Of a stretch of 64,000 nt of DNA, positions 16,175 through 24,595 are shown in pieces (the stretch's first letter is position 1; every line of letters begins with the position of its first letter). The notes beneath the pieces were generated by a model. That model was not told the origin of the DNA and did not search any database. It was given only the letters and a program-made list of their open reading frames with translations. The translations under genes were made by a program, and so were the position numbers. This stretch comes from Acinetobacter sp. Ac_5812 (GTDB taxonomy: Bacteria; Pseudomonadota; Gammaproteobacteria; Pseudomonadales; Moraxellaceae): contig NZ_LXUK01000022.1 of the NCBI RefSeq assembly GCF_013072695.1, positions 803,084 through 867,083 of the forward strand, given 5' to 3'.

Positions 16175-17056
16175 TTATACTTTTAGCCCAAACACTTTTG
16201 CCCGTTCTAAAATCCGTTCCGCCCAACGACGATGTGTTGCGGGTTCAAGCATACTGCCATGACAAGCAAACACAGCCTTACTGCCATCCTGTAAAATACC
16301 CTGCGCTTGTTTCAACTCGATTTCATTGACCTGATAAGCCTGATGCACAATCGAGATCTGTGCAGGATGAATCACGGTTTTACCCGATAAGCCATGCTGT
16401 AAATCCAGATGTAATTCATCCTGCAACAATTTCACCTGACTAAAATGCTCACAGACAGGTGCACTCAGCGCAAAACCATAAGGCAAAAACTGACCTGCGA
16501 GATTCGCAATCAGTGTACCAATAGGAGTTTGATATAAGGTCATATCACTCGGACGACGCAAAGCTAAACAATTGAGTAAATCATTGCCTCCAACCCGAAG
16601 TACCAGTACTTTATGAAATTCAGGCAAAGCAGCACGAAGCTCTTTCATTTGCCCCATATCAAAGCTGTCTGCCGTTTCGAGTGTTGGCATATAATGTAGT
16701 TCTGACGGAAGGACTCCGTGCCATTGCCTAAAACTGCCTAAACCAAACTTCGGCAAGACCATGCCGTCTAAAGCAATGATCTCTTGCCATTCTGCCAATT
16801 CAGCTGCCATCGCAATATCACGCGGACGAATAAAAACTTTCGGATGTTGCTCAAGGCGCTGTTGCTGCTGAATTTGCTGCAATAACTGTTTGAGATTTTG
16901 TTTAGCAAACTCAATCTCCTGCTCAGTGATCGCATCTTCCAGACAGATCACCAGAGAGCGTAACTCTGGATATTTTTCACCCTTCACCACAGCCCATAAA
17001 TCTGGCCGCGTGGCAGGCATATATAATGTTGCCCCTAAAGATAATGCAGATAACAT
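16175..17056 (-). CDS. CitE-like C-C bond lyase of the Ter metabolite module
   Basis: A 293-residue TIM-barrel protein of the HpcH/HpaI aldolase/citrate lyase beta superfamily, in the subgroup found in Ter clusters. It shows LYMPATRPDL near the start, the acidic metal-ligand motif LVICLEDAITEQEI, VFIRPRD, MVLPKFGLGS, PTLETADSF, VLRVGGNDLLN and the C-terminal GKTVIHPAQISIVHQAY (substrate/CoA-binding region of CitE relatives). It would cleave or form a carbon-carbon bond next to a carboxylate, probably Mg-dependent. In comparative genomics this enzyme is one of the steps proposed for a nucleoside-like metabolite. Only 4 bases separate it from the preceding StiP-like gene. Its real substrate is unknown. 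Confidence 0.85.
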   Translation of the reverse strand: MLSALSLGATLYMPATRPDLWAVVKGEKYPELRSLVICLEDAITEQEIEFAKQNLKQLLQQIQQQQRLEQHPKVFIRPRDIAMAAELAEWQEIIALDGMVLPKFGLGSFRQWHGVLPSELHYMPTLETADSFDMGQMKELRAALPEFHKVLVLRVGGNDLLNCLALRRPSDMTLYQTPIGTLIANLAGQFLPYGFALSAPVCEHFSQVKLLQDELHLDLQHGLSGKTVIHPAQISIVHQAYQVNEIELKQAQGILQDGSKAVFACHGSMLEPATHRRWAERILERAKVFGLKV

Positions 17057-17060
17057 GGAA

Positions 17061-18212
17061 TTATCCTTTCCCCAATTTTTGAATCAATGTAATCGCTCTA
17101 TATGGCGCAATTTGATCACCCACCACTTGTACAGGTGTCTCTGTGACTTGGGTTAAATGACGTAATAAACGGGTATCGGCATCATCGGCGTCGCGAAGTA
17201 AGACCAGATCAGGCACTCGTCTTAAAATCGCTCGGGTTGCTTCAGCAATACTCGGTTTTATCCGATTAATATTTTGAATGTCATATTCTTGGGCCAGTTT
17301 TTGTACCACCTGCTGGCTTTGATTTTGTTGTGCCTGTTGTTGTGTTTGCCCCCAGACTGCATTGGGTTGTGGATTAAGCTGTGTGCGAATTTGGTTGATT
17401 CGCTGAATAAATTGTTGCGAAATATCAAATTCTTTTAAATGACTATATTCAATACAGCGATGCCATTGATCAATGTTATCCGCATTGATTTCCTCGGCAC
17501 TCAAAGCTTCACCTTCACAAATGCTACGTGAAATAAGACCTGAAATGGTCGAACCCAAAATACCAGATGGAATCAGCCAGTCATCGCCACTGGCCGCCAA
17601 CCATGCACAACCGGCAATATCAGACAAAACCACCAACGGTAAAGGTCGCCCTGCAAAACGAGGATCTCCACCTAAACTACGTTGTAATTCTTGGCGAATC
17701 GCACCTTTCCCCGTCCAACCATCCACAAATACAATCGATTCGTGTCCATGTTTAGCAATAATCGTTTCCAAGGCAGCAAAATCGATACCACGGTCTCGAA
17801 TAATACTGATGCCATAATGTACACAGTCACAGCCTAAGTCCTGTATCGCATGATAAAGCAGTACGCCTAAGGGTACGCCCGCACGTACAAAACTCACCAA
17901 TACAATTGGTTCCTTGAATTCTGCAATCAAGCTTTGTGCCAACTGTTGAACTTCTCGAGCCAAACGTTGTTGCCCTTGCTGCATGGCCTGTTCAAACAAC
18001 TGTAAATGACGTTCCGTCGGTGCACTCTCCAAGCTAATCATTTGCGAATAATGCTTTTCACCTGATTGAATCAAACGTTCTTTTTCGATGGTATCGGTTG
18101 GTTCAATATGCGTCCGTTTTAGTAAAAAAGTGACTTGTTCTGATTGATAACTACCGCTAAACCCTTGTTTTAAAATTAATTCATTTGCTTTATCTTTATT
18201 GATAATCGCCAT
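17061..18212 (-). CDS. StiP-family protein: PRTase-like domain plus PELOTA RNA-binding domain
   Basis: A 383-residue protein of the family annotated as cysteine protease StiP in Ter clusters. The N-terminal two thirds resemble a phosphoribosyltransferase: ESAPTERHLQLFE, VLVSFVRAGVPLGVLL, DCVHYGISIIRDRGID, and the PRPP-loop-like VFVDGWTGKGAIRQEL. The C-terminal part (about 290-383) is the PELOTA-type domain (INRIKPSIAEATRAILRRVP; LLRDADDADTRLL). The protease name comes from annotation tradition; the visible motifs favour a transferase or nucleotide-binding role. It overlaps the HAD gene by 17 bases and abuts the CitE-like gene, so all three are made together. Part of the predicted biosynthetic module. 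Confidence 0.82.
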   Translation of the reverse strand: MAIINKDKANELILKQGFSGSYQSEQVTFLLKRTHIEPTDTIEKERLIQSGEKHYSQMISLESAPTERHLQLFEQAMQQGQQRLAREVQQLAQSLIAEFKEPIVLVSFVRAGVPLGVLLYHAIQDLGCDCVHYGISIIRDRGIDFAALETIIAKHGHESIVFVDGWTGKGAIRQELQRSLGGDPRFAGRPLPLVVLSDIAGCAWLAASGDDWLIPSGILGSTISGLISRSICEGEALSAEEINADNIDQWHRCIEYSHLKEFDISQQFIQRINQIRTQLNPQPNAVWGQTQQQAQQNQSQQVVQKLAQEYDIQNINRIKPSIAEATRAILRRVPDLVLLRDADDADTRLLRHLTQVTETPVQVVGDQIAPYRAITLIQKLGKG

Positions 18213-19023
18213 AATATCCTTCTTGTTTATATTGCTGCGTCAAATTATGTTTTACCCAACGATTCAATTGACTGTGGTTTGGCATGCCCCACCAATGACA
18301 GAGATTCAAAAACTCTACATCGGATAAACTATCGCCAAAACCTAAAATTGGGCGTTGTTGAGACGCAAACTGTTGCAATAAAAAACGGGCAGCATTGGCT
18401 TTACTCACAGGTTCTGGAATCAAAGCCAAATTATTGCCATTTAAATGAAAATAGAACCCATCCAAAACTGCTGGGCTTAAGCTATTTAATAATTCTGGTA
18501 AGAAATTCGGTGCATAGGGATTATCATTTTCGGTATTTTGCTTGGCAACCACGTATAAACCTAAACCTTGTTCTTCGACCACCCAAGTACGGATAGAACC
18601 AAAATGGGTAGCCTGTTGCTGTACCACTTCAATCAAAGCCTGCTGTCGTGCCTGATAAGGGGCCAATGCATGTTGCATCTGCGCATGCCAATCCAGATTT
18701 ACACTGAAATCTGCATTCAGTACCGTACCGCCATGAGAGCAGACGGCCCCGTATTGGAAAGGTAAATGGACCCGAGACAATGCTTCTGCACTTCGTGCCG
18801 TAACAGGAATCAAATGTGTACTATGCAACAACCACTGCACAAAGTGCTGCTGAATCGGGTTCATATACGCCAATGCTTGCCCCTGTTTATCCGTGGTGAC
18901 CATTTTAAAGTCAGCTTGGGGAGCAATACGGCGATGGGTCTGGAATAAAGTGTCATCCAGATCAACCAACATGAGCGGCGTTGCAATATTTTGCGCGTCA
19001 AATAAGAAATTAGTCATTTGCAC
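18196..19023 (-). CDS. HAD-superfamily phosphatase of the Ter metabolite module
   Basis: A 275-residue haloacid-dehalogenase-type hydrolase. Motif I is MLVDLDDTLFQTH (nucleophile Asp and second Asp), motif II the Ser/Thr in LIPVTARSAEAL, motif III the Lys in EPVSKANAARFLL, and motif IV GFGDSLSDVEFL. The GDSLSD form and the inserted C2-type cap (about 85-190) put it with Cof/sucrose-phosphatase-like HADs, which remove phosphate from sugars or nucleotides. A role in dephosphorylating a phosphoribosylated intermediate is inferred from its neighbours: it overlaps the PRTase-TRSP gene by 14 bases and the StiP-like gene by 17. The start could also be the ATG two codons downstream. Confidence 0.85.
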   Translation of the reverse strand: MQMTNFLFDAQNIATPLMLVDLDDTLFQTHRRIAPQADFKMVTTDKQGQALAYMNPIQQHFVQWLLHSTHLIPVTARSAEALSRVHLPFQYGAVCSHGGTVLNADFSVNLDWHAQMQHALAPYQARQQALIEVVQQQATHFGSIRTWVVEEQGLGLYVVAKQNTENDNPYAPNFLPELLNSLSPAVLDGFYFHLNGNNLALIPEPVSKANAARFLLQQFASQQRPILGFGDSLSDVEFLNLCHWWGMPNHSQLNRWVKHNLTQQYKQEGYYGDYQ

Positions 19024-20149
19024 TACACAGATTAAAAGTTTGATGTGGAAATTCTACTGCGCTGATGACTTCAGCATTTGGAATCGCGTCTAATAGGCTA
19101 TTGGCGACAGACTCAGCACAGGTTTCCACTGTAATGAAGATTCGATCATATTCTAATGGGTTGATATTGTAGACAAAGTTCTGAATACCCAAACCATAGT
19201 TATCTGAAAAAGCCAAAGCAGATTGAATTGCATGTCCAACCGCAATTGGTGAACGCGTGATCGCACTAAATTTCACCTCTGCACCCTGTCGCTGCAAATC
19301 TTCTGCCAATAGAAAAGACGACCAGACATATTCACCACTTCCCAACACTAAGATCCGTTGCTGAGGTTCGACTTTTAAACGGATATAGGCAGACGTATCT
19401 TGAATCGGTAACCGTCCCCAAGTCGGTTCAGACAGAGTCGCATACTCACCAAAAGCCACGGTATCCACTTTAGGCATATTGATCTGTGGTGGATTTTCAG
19501 CATCTTGCCATTGCCATTTACCTGTCATCAATGCCACGGATTGACAATGTAATCCAGCAATGTGAATACCAGATGACCAATCCGCCAAAGTGGCTGCCAC
19601 AATATGGGAAATTTGATCAAAGCCAGCCACTTGTAATGCTGATACTAAATTAATGAAGGTTTTTCCTGTAGAAGCCTCATCATCAACCAATACAATACTT
19701 TTACTGGCTAAAATTTTGTTTTGAATATCAGCGTCAGGAGAACCATACAGCAATTGATCTTGTGCATGGCTGTGTTCTTCTAAAAAGCGCGCCAATAACG
19801 GTGCGCCTTCAACAGGATGACGCGTGGTGGTCACATAGAGTGCATCTGGATAGCGCTCTTGTAAAACTTGATGGACACCTGCGCCTAAACCTACCGCAGT
19901 TTCTGCCATCCCAATCACCAAAATTGGTTCAGGTAAATCACTCGGAATCAGTTGGGCTAAATCAGTAAACGCATGGCGCATGACTAGCGGGCTAACTGGA
20001 ATATGTCTCCCCAAGACTTTTGAGACAAATAAAAAAGCTCTTTTCGGATTTATTCGTTCAGCAAAACCGAGTAAATCCTGCCATTTCCAATGGCTATTTT
20101 CATCGGGCTGTAAATCCAGTTTGCCACGTTGTAATTCAATCTCAATCAT
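19010..20149 (-). CDS. Phosphoribosyltransferase with C-terminal TRSP domain
   Basis: A 379-residue protein. Residues 30-230 form an orotate-PRTase-like domain with PILVIGMAETAVGLGAGV and the PRPP-binding loop SIVLVDDEASTGKTFINL, where the paired Asp and the TGKT turn are intact. The C-terminal part (about 265-379) is the TRSP domain named for Ter-linked PRTases: RILVLGSGEYVWSSFLLAE and TRSPIAVGHAI (the TRSP residues are literally present). The enzyme is expected to transfer phosphoribose from PRPP to an unknown acceptor in the cytoplasm. It overlaps the HAD gene and lies 42 bases from the ATP-grasp gene. Strong domain call; reaction inferred. Confidence 0.87.
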   Translation of the reverse strand: MIEIELQRGKLDLQPDENSHWKWQDLLGFAERINPKRAFLFVSKVLGRHIPVSPLVMRHAFTDLAQLIPSDLPEPILVIGMAETAVGLGAGVHQVLQERYPDALYVTTTRHPVEGAPLLARFLEEHSHAQDQLLYGSPDADIQNKILASKSIVLVDDEASTGKTFINLVSALQVAGFDQISHIVAATLADWSSGIHIAGLHCQSVALMTGKWQWQDAENPPQINMPKVDTVAFGEYATLSEPTWGRLPIQDTSAYIRLKVEPQQRILVLGSGEYVWSSFLLAEDLQRQGAEVKFSAITRSPIAVGHAIQSALAFSDNYGLGIQNFVYNINPLEYDRIFITVETCAESVANSLLDAIPNAEVISAVEFPHQTFNLCSAND

Positions 20150-20191
20150 ATAATTCTTAAATCTAAGTTAAAATAATATACATAATGGTCT

Positions 20192-21253
20192 TTATATTAC
20201 ACAAATACTCTGACTTATGCTGCGTACAGTGATTGAACTTTCCATCTTTTCAGGTTGATAATTGAGCTGTAGTGCTTGCGCAATCGCCAAATGAACCAAA
20301 TTCACGCCACTCATAAAGGTATGTGCTATGCCACCTGAAGGTCGAGAGTTCACCTCCAAGATATATAACTGCTGTTGATCATTATATCGAGCCTGCATAT
20401 TGACGAGTCCATCGCAACCAAATAGTGCAGCCACCTGATGTGCCAACTCAATCGCTGGATCTTCAAAGGTTAAGTTTTGGCAACCATTGTTCTGTTTATA
20501 ACGTGCAATCGCACCATGCACCTGACCATGTATGCACAACATATCCACTGAGCACTCCAGTCCTGATAAAAATGGCATGACCAAATACACAGGGGGTTGT
20601 TCTAACTGGCGATAGCTCTCAATGAACGTGTCTGGATGTGCTTTAAATCTCATGCTATTGGCAAAGACATCAAAAGCATCCGCTTTAGGATCTAAATGCC
20701 AAAACCCTGAAGCAAAAACCCCTTTGGCAGGCTTGACGCACACATCGCCTTTTTGCAGCCAGTCATGATATGCATCTTGTAATTGCTCAGCATTTTCAAC
20801 AATGGTTGCTGGTGCAACCGCCAAGCCATGCGTCACACAGATTTGAGTGAACAGAGCTTTGTCATTCAGTTGCTCGATCTGCTCAACCGTGTCACAGCCC
20901 GCCATTAGACGAATGCCTAATTGCTCGAAGCGATGTTTTTGCGCTAGATAAATTGCAGCATGATGCCCAGCAATGATCAATTTGACGTTTAAGCGTTGTG
21001 CCTGCTGTAACACCCACTCGACTCGCTCTGACAAAGGTGGTTCTTGTAAAGCAATATCGGCAACAGAAGTAATTTCAGGACGATCATCTGCATGTGATGC
21101 CACCACATGAATTCGGGTATCAAACGGCGCCGTTTTTGCTGCCAAAATTAAATCACGCTGACAAGAATGTGCTTGGGTAAACCAAATCCCGATCGAATTT
21201 TCTGCAATGCCAATCTGAGCAAGCTCATTCACTATTATTTGCGTCATATACAC
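20192..21253 (-). CDS. ATP-grasp ligase of the Ter metabolite module
   Basis: A 353-residue ATP-grasp enzyme. An N-terminal preATP-grasp domain (IGIWFTQAHSCQRDLILAAK; LIIAGHHAAIYLAQ) precedes the ATP-binding part: LNDKALFTQICVTHGLAVAPATIV (start of the grasp), the Lys strand VCVKPAKGVFASGFW, MPFLSGLECSVDML, and the metal-binding YILEVNSRPSGGIAHTF with the usual Glu and Asn. Such enzymes join a carboxylate to an amine or thiol using ATP. It overlaps the kinase gene by 10 bases; the alternative ATG two codons in gives a 4-base overlap. In Ter clusters it is grouped with the PRTase, HAD and CitE-like enzymes. Substrates unknown. Confidence 0.85.
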   Translation of the reverse strand: MYMTQIIVNELAQIGIAENSIGIWFTQAHSCQRDLILAAKTAPFDTRIHVVASHADDRPEITSVADIALQEPPLSERVEWVLQQAQRLNVKLIIAGHHAAIYLAQKHRFEQLGIRLMAGCDTVEQIEQLNDKALFTQICVTHGLAVAPATIVENAEQLQDAYHDWLQKGDVCVKPAKGVFASGFWHLDPKADAFDVFANSMRFKAHPDTFIESYRQLEQPPVYLVMPFLSGLECSVDMLCIHGQVHGAIARYKQNNGCQNLTFEDPAIELAHQVAALFGCDGLVNMQARYNDQQQLYILEVNSRPSGGIAHTFMSGVNLVHLAIAQALQLNYQPEKMESSITVRSISQSICVI

Positions 21254-22773
21254 TCCACCATTTGCACCACCACTAAGCGGCCTCCATCCTGACGTGAAAG
21301 TAAAATTTGTTTTCCATCTAGCAATTCAATTTTTTCGCCGATTGGAATGCTTGTTTTGGTTGCCACATCCATGAGATCTGGCAGATTTTCATTCACCAAC
21401 CACCACTGATTTTGGTGAAAAATAAAATAGCCGACACGTTTGGTTTGTTCTGCTGTTAGGCGCTCATTCGGCGCAATCAGATTATTGGCATGCCACGGGT
21501 AAAGCGATTGCCCTGTCCAGACCATTAAACGGTGGTTATCGGGTCTAAAGCTGCCTTCTCGACGTGCCGAATAGAGGTTCAGTACAGGTAACTTACCTTT
21601 AAAGGCTGTACCACAAAATGGACATACTGGTTTTGTTGTATTATCAAATACATACCATTTTTGACTGCAATCGCTATTTAAACAAGGCTGAATCAAATCC
21701 ACCGTTTTAACCAAAGCAGTTTCCCAATCATTGGCTGAAGGTCGCTGCTGCGGTTGCTGTAAACCTGTCACAAAGCTTTGTAAAAACAGTTCTTTTAAAT
21801 AAGGACCTGTCACGGTGAATGGAATTTTTTCTGGATCGGCCCACGGTAAAGCGCTTGGACGTACCTGACTGACTTTTACCCGATTGCTTGAATCAGTTGG
21901 ATGCTCAATAAATAAGGCATTATCACCCATCGCCAGATTTTCATCGCGCTGCGGATCATTCACATCATGGACTTTGCCACCACGCAATGGGTGCCGATAC
22001 AGCAAATACATGTAGATTAATACTGCCAAAGCATGGCGATCGGTCATGATATTTGGGAGATTTCGCTGTGGGTCATCTTTTTTTAAATGATTAGTTTTCA
22101 CCACTTCAGGTGCAATAAAATCAGGCGTACCCACCACATCCGGCGGATATTTGCCAGGCACGACCAGACCATCAACATCTATGACACAGGCACGGCCAGT
22201 TACAGGATCAATCAAAATATTCTTATAGGATAAATCTGAATGCGCCAAACCTGCAGCATGCATACGGCGCACAGCACGGGCGATTAAAATACAAATTCGC
22301 AGATAATTCGACCAATTACCTTTTTCTTTTTCATCTAAAAACCGATTTTGGTTATTGGCACTGGCAAACCATTTCCCTTCTTTTTCCTTACCTTTAATGC
22401 CTAAAAAATCATTATTTTTAGAGCCATGCTCAAAGAAAAACTGTTTTTGGTAAGTGGGGGCTGTAATGCCCAATAAACCATTATATTCAATCAAACCATC
22501 GGGCCAGCAAAAGACATTTTTCCAGTAATCCCCACCTGCACTGTTAAAAATACCTTGCCATTTATTGCCAACTATTTCCTTTAAGCGGTCCTTCTGTCTT
22601 TCTAGCTCAGCATGTGACTGATAGAAATGATTTTTCTCTTTGCTAAAAAAACACACCACATAAGATTTATCAGGCGAAAAATAGACATCTTTCATCGCTC
22701 CTGAGCCAATGACCTCATCAACGAATGCAACTTGCCGACCATCTAAAGTTTGACACTGGATAATCTTAGTCAT
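21244..22773 (-). CDS. Ser/Thr protein kinase with zinc ribbon and FHA-like tail
   Basis: A 509-residue cytoplasmic kinase-like protein. The kinase part (about 10-340) has a Gly-rich loop GSGAMKDVYF, the catalytic loop HSDLSYKNILID with the Asp and Asn in place, and a metal-binding VIDVDGL in place of DFG. GTPDFIAPEVV is an APE-type motif and DRHALAVLIYMYLLYRHP the F-helix. The expected strand-3 Lys is not seen (VVCFFSKEK occupies the spot). A four-Cys zinc ribbon follows (CLNSDC...CPFCG, about 362-390). The last 110 residues end with WWLVNENLPDLMDV and IPIGEKIELLDGKQILLS, resembling the second half of an FHA domain; this is inference. It overlaps the PP2C gene by 8 bases, a kinase-phosphatase pair. 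Confidence 0.82.
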   Translation of the reverse strand: MTKIIQCQTLDGRQVAFVDEVIGSGAMKDVYFSPDKSYVVCFFSKEKNHFYQSHAELERQKDRLKEIVGNKWQGIFNSAGGDYWKNVFCWPDGLIEYNGLLGITAPTYQKQFFFEHGSKNNDFLGIKGKEKEGKWFASANNQNRFLDEKEKGNWSNYLRICILIARAVRRMHAAGLAHSDLSYKNILIDPVTGRACVIDVDGLVVPGKYPPDVVGTPDFIAPEVVKTNHLKKDDPQRNLPNIMTDRHALAVLIYMYLLYRHPLRGGKVHDVNDPQRDENLAMGDNALFIEHPTDSSNRVKVSQVRPSALPWADPEKIPFTVTGPYLKELFLQSFVTGLQQPQQRPSANDWETALVKTVDLIQPCLNSDCSQKWYVFDNTTKPVCPFCGTAFKGKLPVLNLYSARREGSFRPDNHRLMVWTGQSLYPWHANNLIAPNERLTAEQTKRVGYFIFHQNQWWLVNENLPDLMDVATKTSIPIGEKIELLDGKQILLSRQDGGRLVVVQMVECI

Positions 22774-24574
22774 TGACAGAATCCTCGGCCGTAATCACAG
22801 GCGTGTTCCATAAAATCGCCAAAGTACGATCATCATGATGCCCTGCGCTAAAGAATTTTGACCACTCCAATAAAGCTTGATCTGGGTGTGTCTGCTGTAA
22901 CTGTGGTTCAATTTCTTGCCATAATGCCTGCCATTTTTCGTGGTTCGCAAGTCCAGCATCCGTTTCAAAGCGCGGATCGGAGATACCATCTGTCATTAAA
23001 ATCACAGCTTCACAATCATCGTAATAGCCAATATTGACGCGACTACCAAACTGTTGTGCAAAACTGCGATCTAAGAAACGGGTTTGCCCAGCAAACTCTC
23101 CACCATCAGGTTTACCCATTAAACGCACTTTATCTTTGGCATATACAGCGATCGCACCATCGCCCATCCAAAAGGTACTAATAAAGGTTTTTTGCTCACG
23201 TTGTTTAACTACAGCCACCAACAAAGTCGTGGCATACGCCTTGGCTGCAACCTGCTTTAACTCGGCTTCCTGCTCAATGGCTTCAATCGCCACTTGGGCT
23301 GTTTTATAGAAGGTATCGTGAAAATCTTTATAAATCTGCTGTGCAACAGACTTGGTCATTTCATCATCCCTGCCAACTTGCCATTGCTGCAATAAGCGAT
23401 CCAGATGTGGATGATGCTGTTCGAGGTAATCTGTCAGCGTTTTGGCTGCGCTTTGCACCGCAAGTAAAGAGCCTTGTCGAGAGTAACTGGCACTGCCAGC
23501 ACCGTCCGCAACAATCAATACTGACCAATCGGTCTCTGCAACACGAGCAATTATAAAGTCATCATCACGGAAAGTGCCTGCGTGTTCATGCGAACGTCCA
23601 CGTTGGCTACAGGCAGCAAGGTTAAAATGCTCAGTCTGAATCAGTTGTTGGTCACTATGTGCTTTCTGATAAGGCGCATTGATATCAGGTTCATTAACTT
23701 GCCACAAACTACGTGGATCAGCAGTAATAATAAAGGTCACCTCTCCCGATGACCACGCTTGTACCGCCTCATTGTTTTTATACTGAAATGCCAGTTTAAA
23801 TTCACCTGCTTGCAACGGTATGCCCTGTAATTGTTGGGCTTCATCATCAAATACGATGCCTAAGTCTTCTGGGATTTTGATTGATTCAGAACAAATCAGC
23901 ACTTCTTCTTTAACTGGATATTGCATTTGAATACGCGCTTGATAGTCTTGCCCAACGCGTGCATTGGGTATCTGAAAATGAGGCATTTTTTTCACCATTT
24001 TCACCTCATGATTTTTTTTTCCTGAGACATTATTTTGATTGTGGTCTGTATTATTTGAGTCGATATCTGCGGTCGAATTAACTGACAGTAATGAGGTTGT
24101 CGGAAGTGACATCGCAGTGCAACGATCATTTATAAGAGATGGTTCAGCTTCTGCTTCAACAGGAGAAGACAAATAAAGCTCGTCTAGAAAATCAAGCTGA
24201 TCAATTGACTCCAATGCATCAGCCTCATGAATTGGAGTCAGCATCATCTGCGTATGATCGAATTGCTGTTGATTTGGTTCAGTAGGATCGAGTCCAGCGC
24301 TGATAGAGGCATAAATCGGCAAGCGACCCTGCTCAAGAATTCGCTGTAATGAAGAATGTTGAAACGCTGACGACTGCTCTAATTGAAAGTCCATCAGCGC
24401 ATATATCTGTTCAGCCAAATCATGATAGGCATTATAAATTTCTTTATTTTTCAACAATTGATTAAAGGACTCATCATCCACCACAAATTGGTTCAGTTGA
24501 GTTTGATCTTGTAACAGCTGCTTTAATGTATTTAAAAAAGCTATCTGAACGTCAGGAGTCAATGTTTGCGACAT
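22766..24574 (-). CDS. PP2C-type phosphatase with Ig-like insert
   Basis: A 602-residue protein. Residues 1-190 are hydrophilic, rich in Gln, Asp and Ser, and probably disordered. Residues 195-285 look like a putative Ig/cadherin domain of the He_PIG kind: PNARVGQDYQARI, then DLGIVFDDEAQQLQGIPLQAGEFKLAF. From about 325 there is a PP2C metal-dependent Ser/Thr phosphatase: FRDDDFIIARV, VLIVADGAGSASYSRQGS, TFWMGDGAIAVYAK, VILMTDGISDPRF and the terminal GHHDDRTLAIL. The Asp residues that hold the two metal ions are present. It should reverse phosphorylation by the neighbouring kinase, possibly on TerY or TerD proteins. The gene lies 21 bases after terY3. Confidence 0.86.
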   Translation of the reverse strand: MSQTLTPDVQIAFLNTLKQLLQDQTQLNQFVVDDESFNQLLKNKEIYNAYHDLAEQIYALMDFQLEQSSAFQHSSLQRILEQGRLPIYASISAGLDPTEPNQQQFDHTQMMLTPIHEADALESIDQLDFLDELYLSSPVEAEAEPSLINDRCTAMSLPTTSLLSVNSTADIDSNNTDHNQNNVSGKKNHEVKMVKKMPHFQIPNARVGQDYQARIQMQYPVKEEVLICSESIKIPEDLGIVFDDEAQQLQGIPLQAGEFKLAFQYKNNEAVQAWSSGEVTFIITADPRSLWQVNEPDINAPYQKAHSDQQLIQTEHFNLAACSQRGRSHEHAGTFRDDDFIIARVAETDWSVLIVADGAGSASYSRQGSLLAVQSAAKTLTDYLEQHHPHLDRLLQQWQVGRDDEMTKSVAQQIYKDFHDTFYKTAQVAIEAIEQEAELKQVAAKAYATTLLVAVVKQREQKTFISTFWMGDGAIAVYAKDKVRLMGKPDGGEFAGQTRFLDRSFAQQFGSRVNIGYYDDCEAVILMTDGISDPRFETDAGLANHEKWQALWQEIEPQLQQTHPDQALLEWSKFFSAGHHDDRTLAILWNTPVITAEDSVND

Positions 24575-24595
24575 GGCTTTTCCTCAATCCAACTT

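Noticed and set aside
17061..18212. Cysteine protease activity for the StiP-family protein
   Set aside because: The visible motifs are PRTase-like with a PELOTA domain; no convincing Cys-His protease pair could be pointed out.
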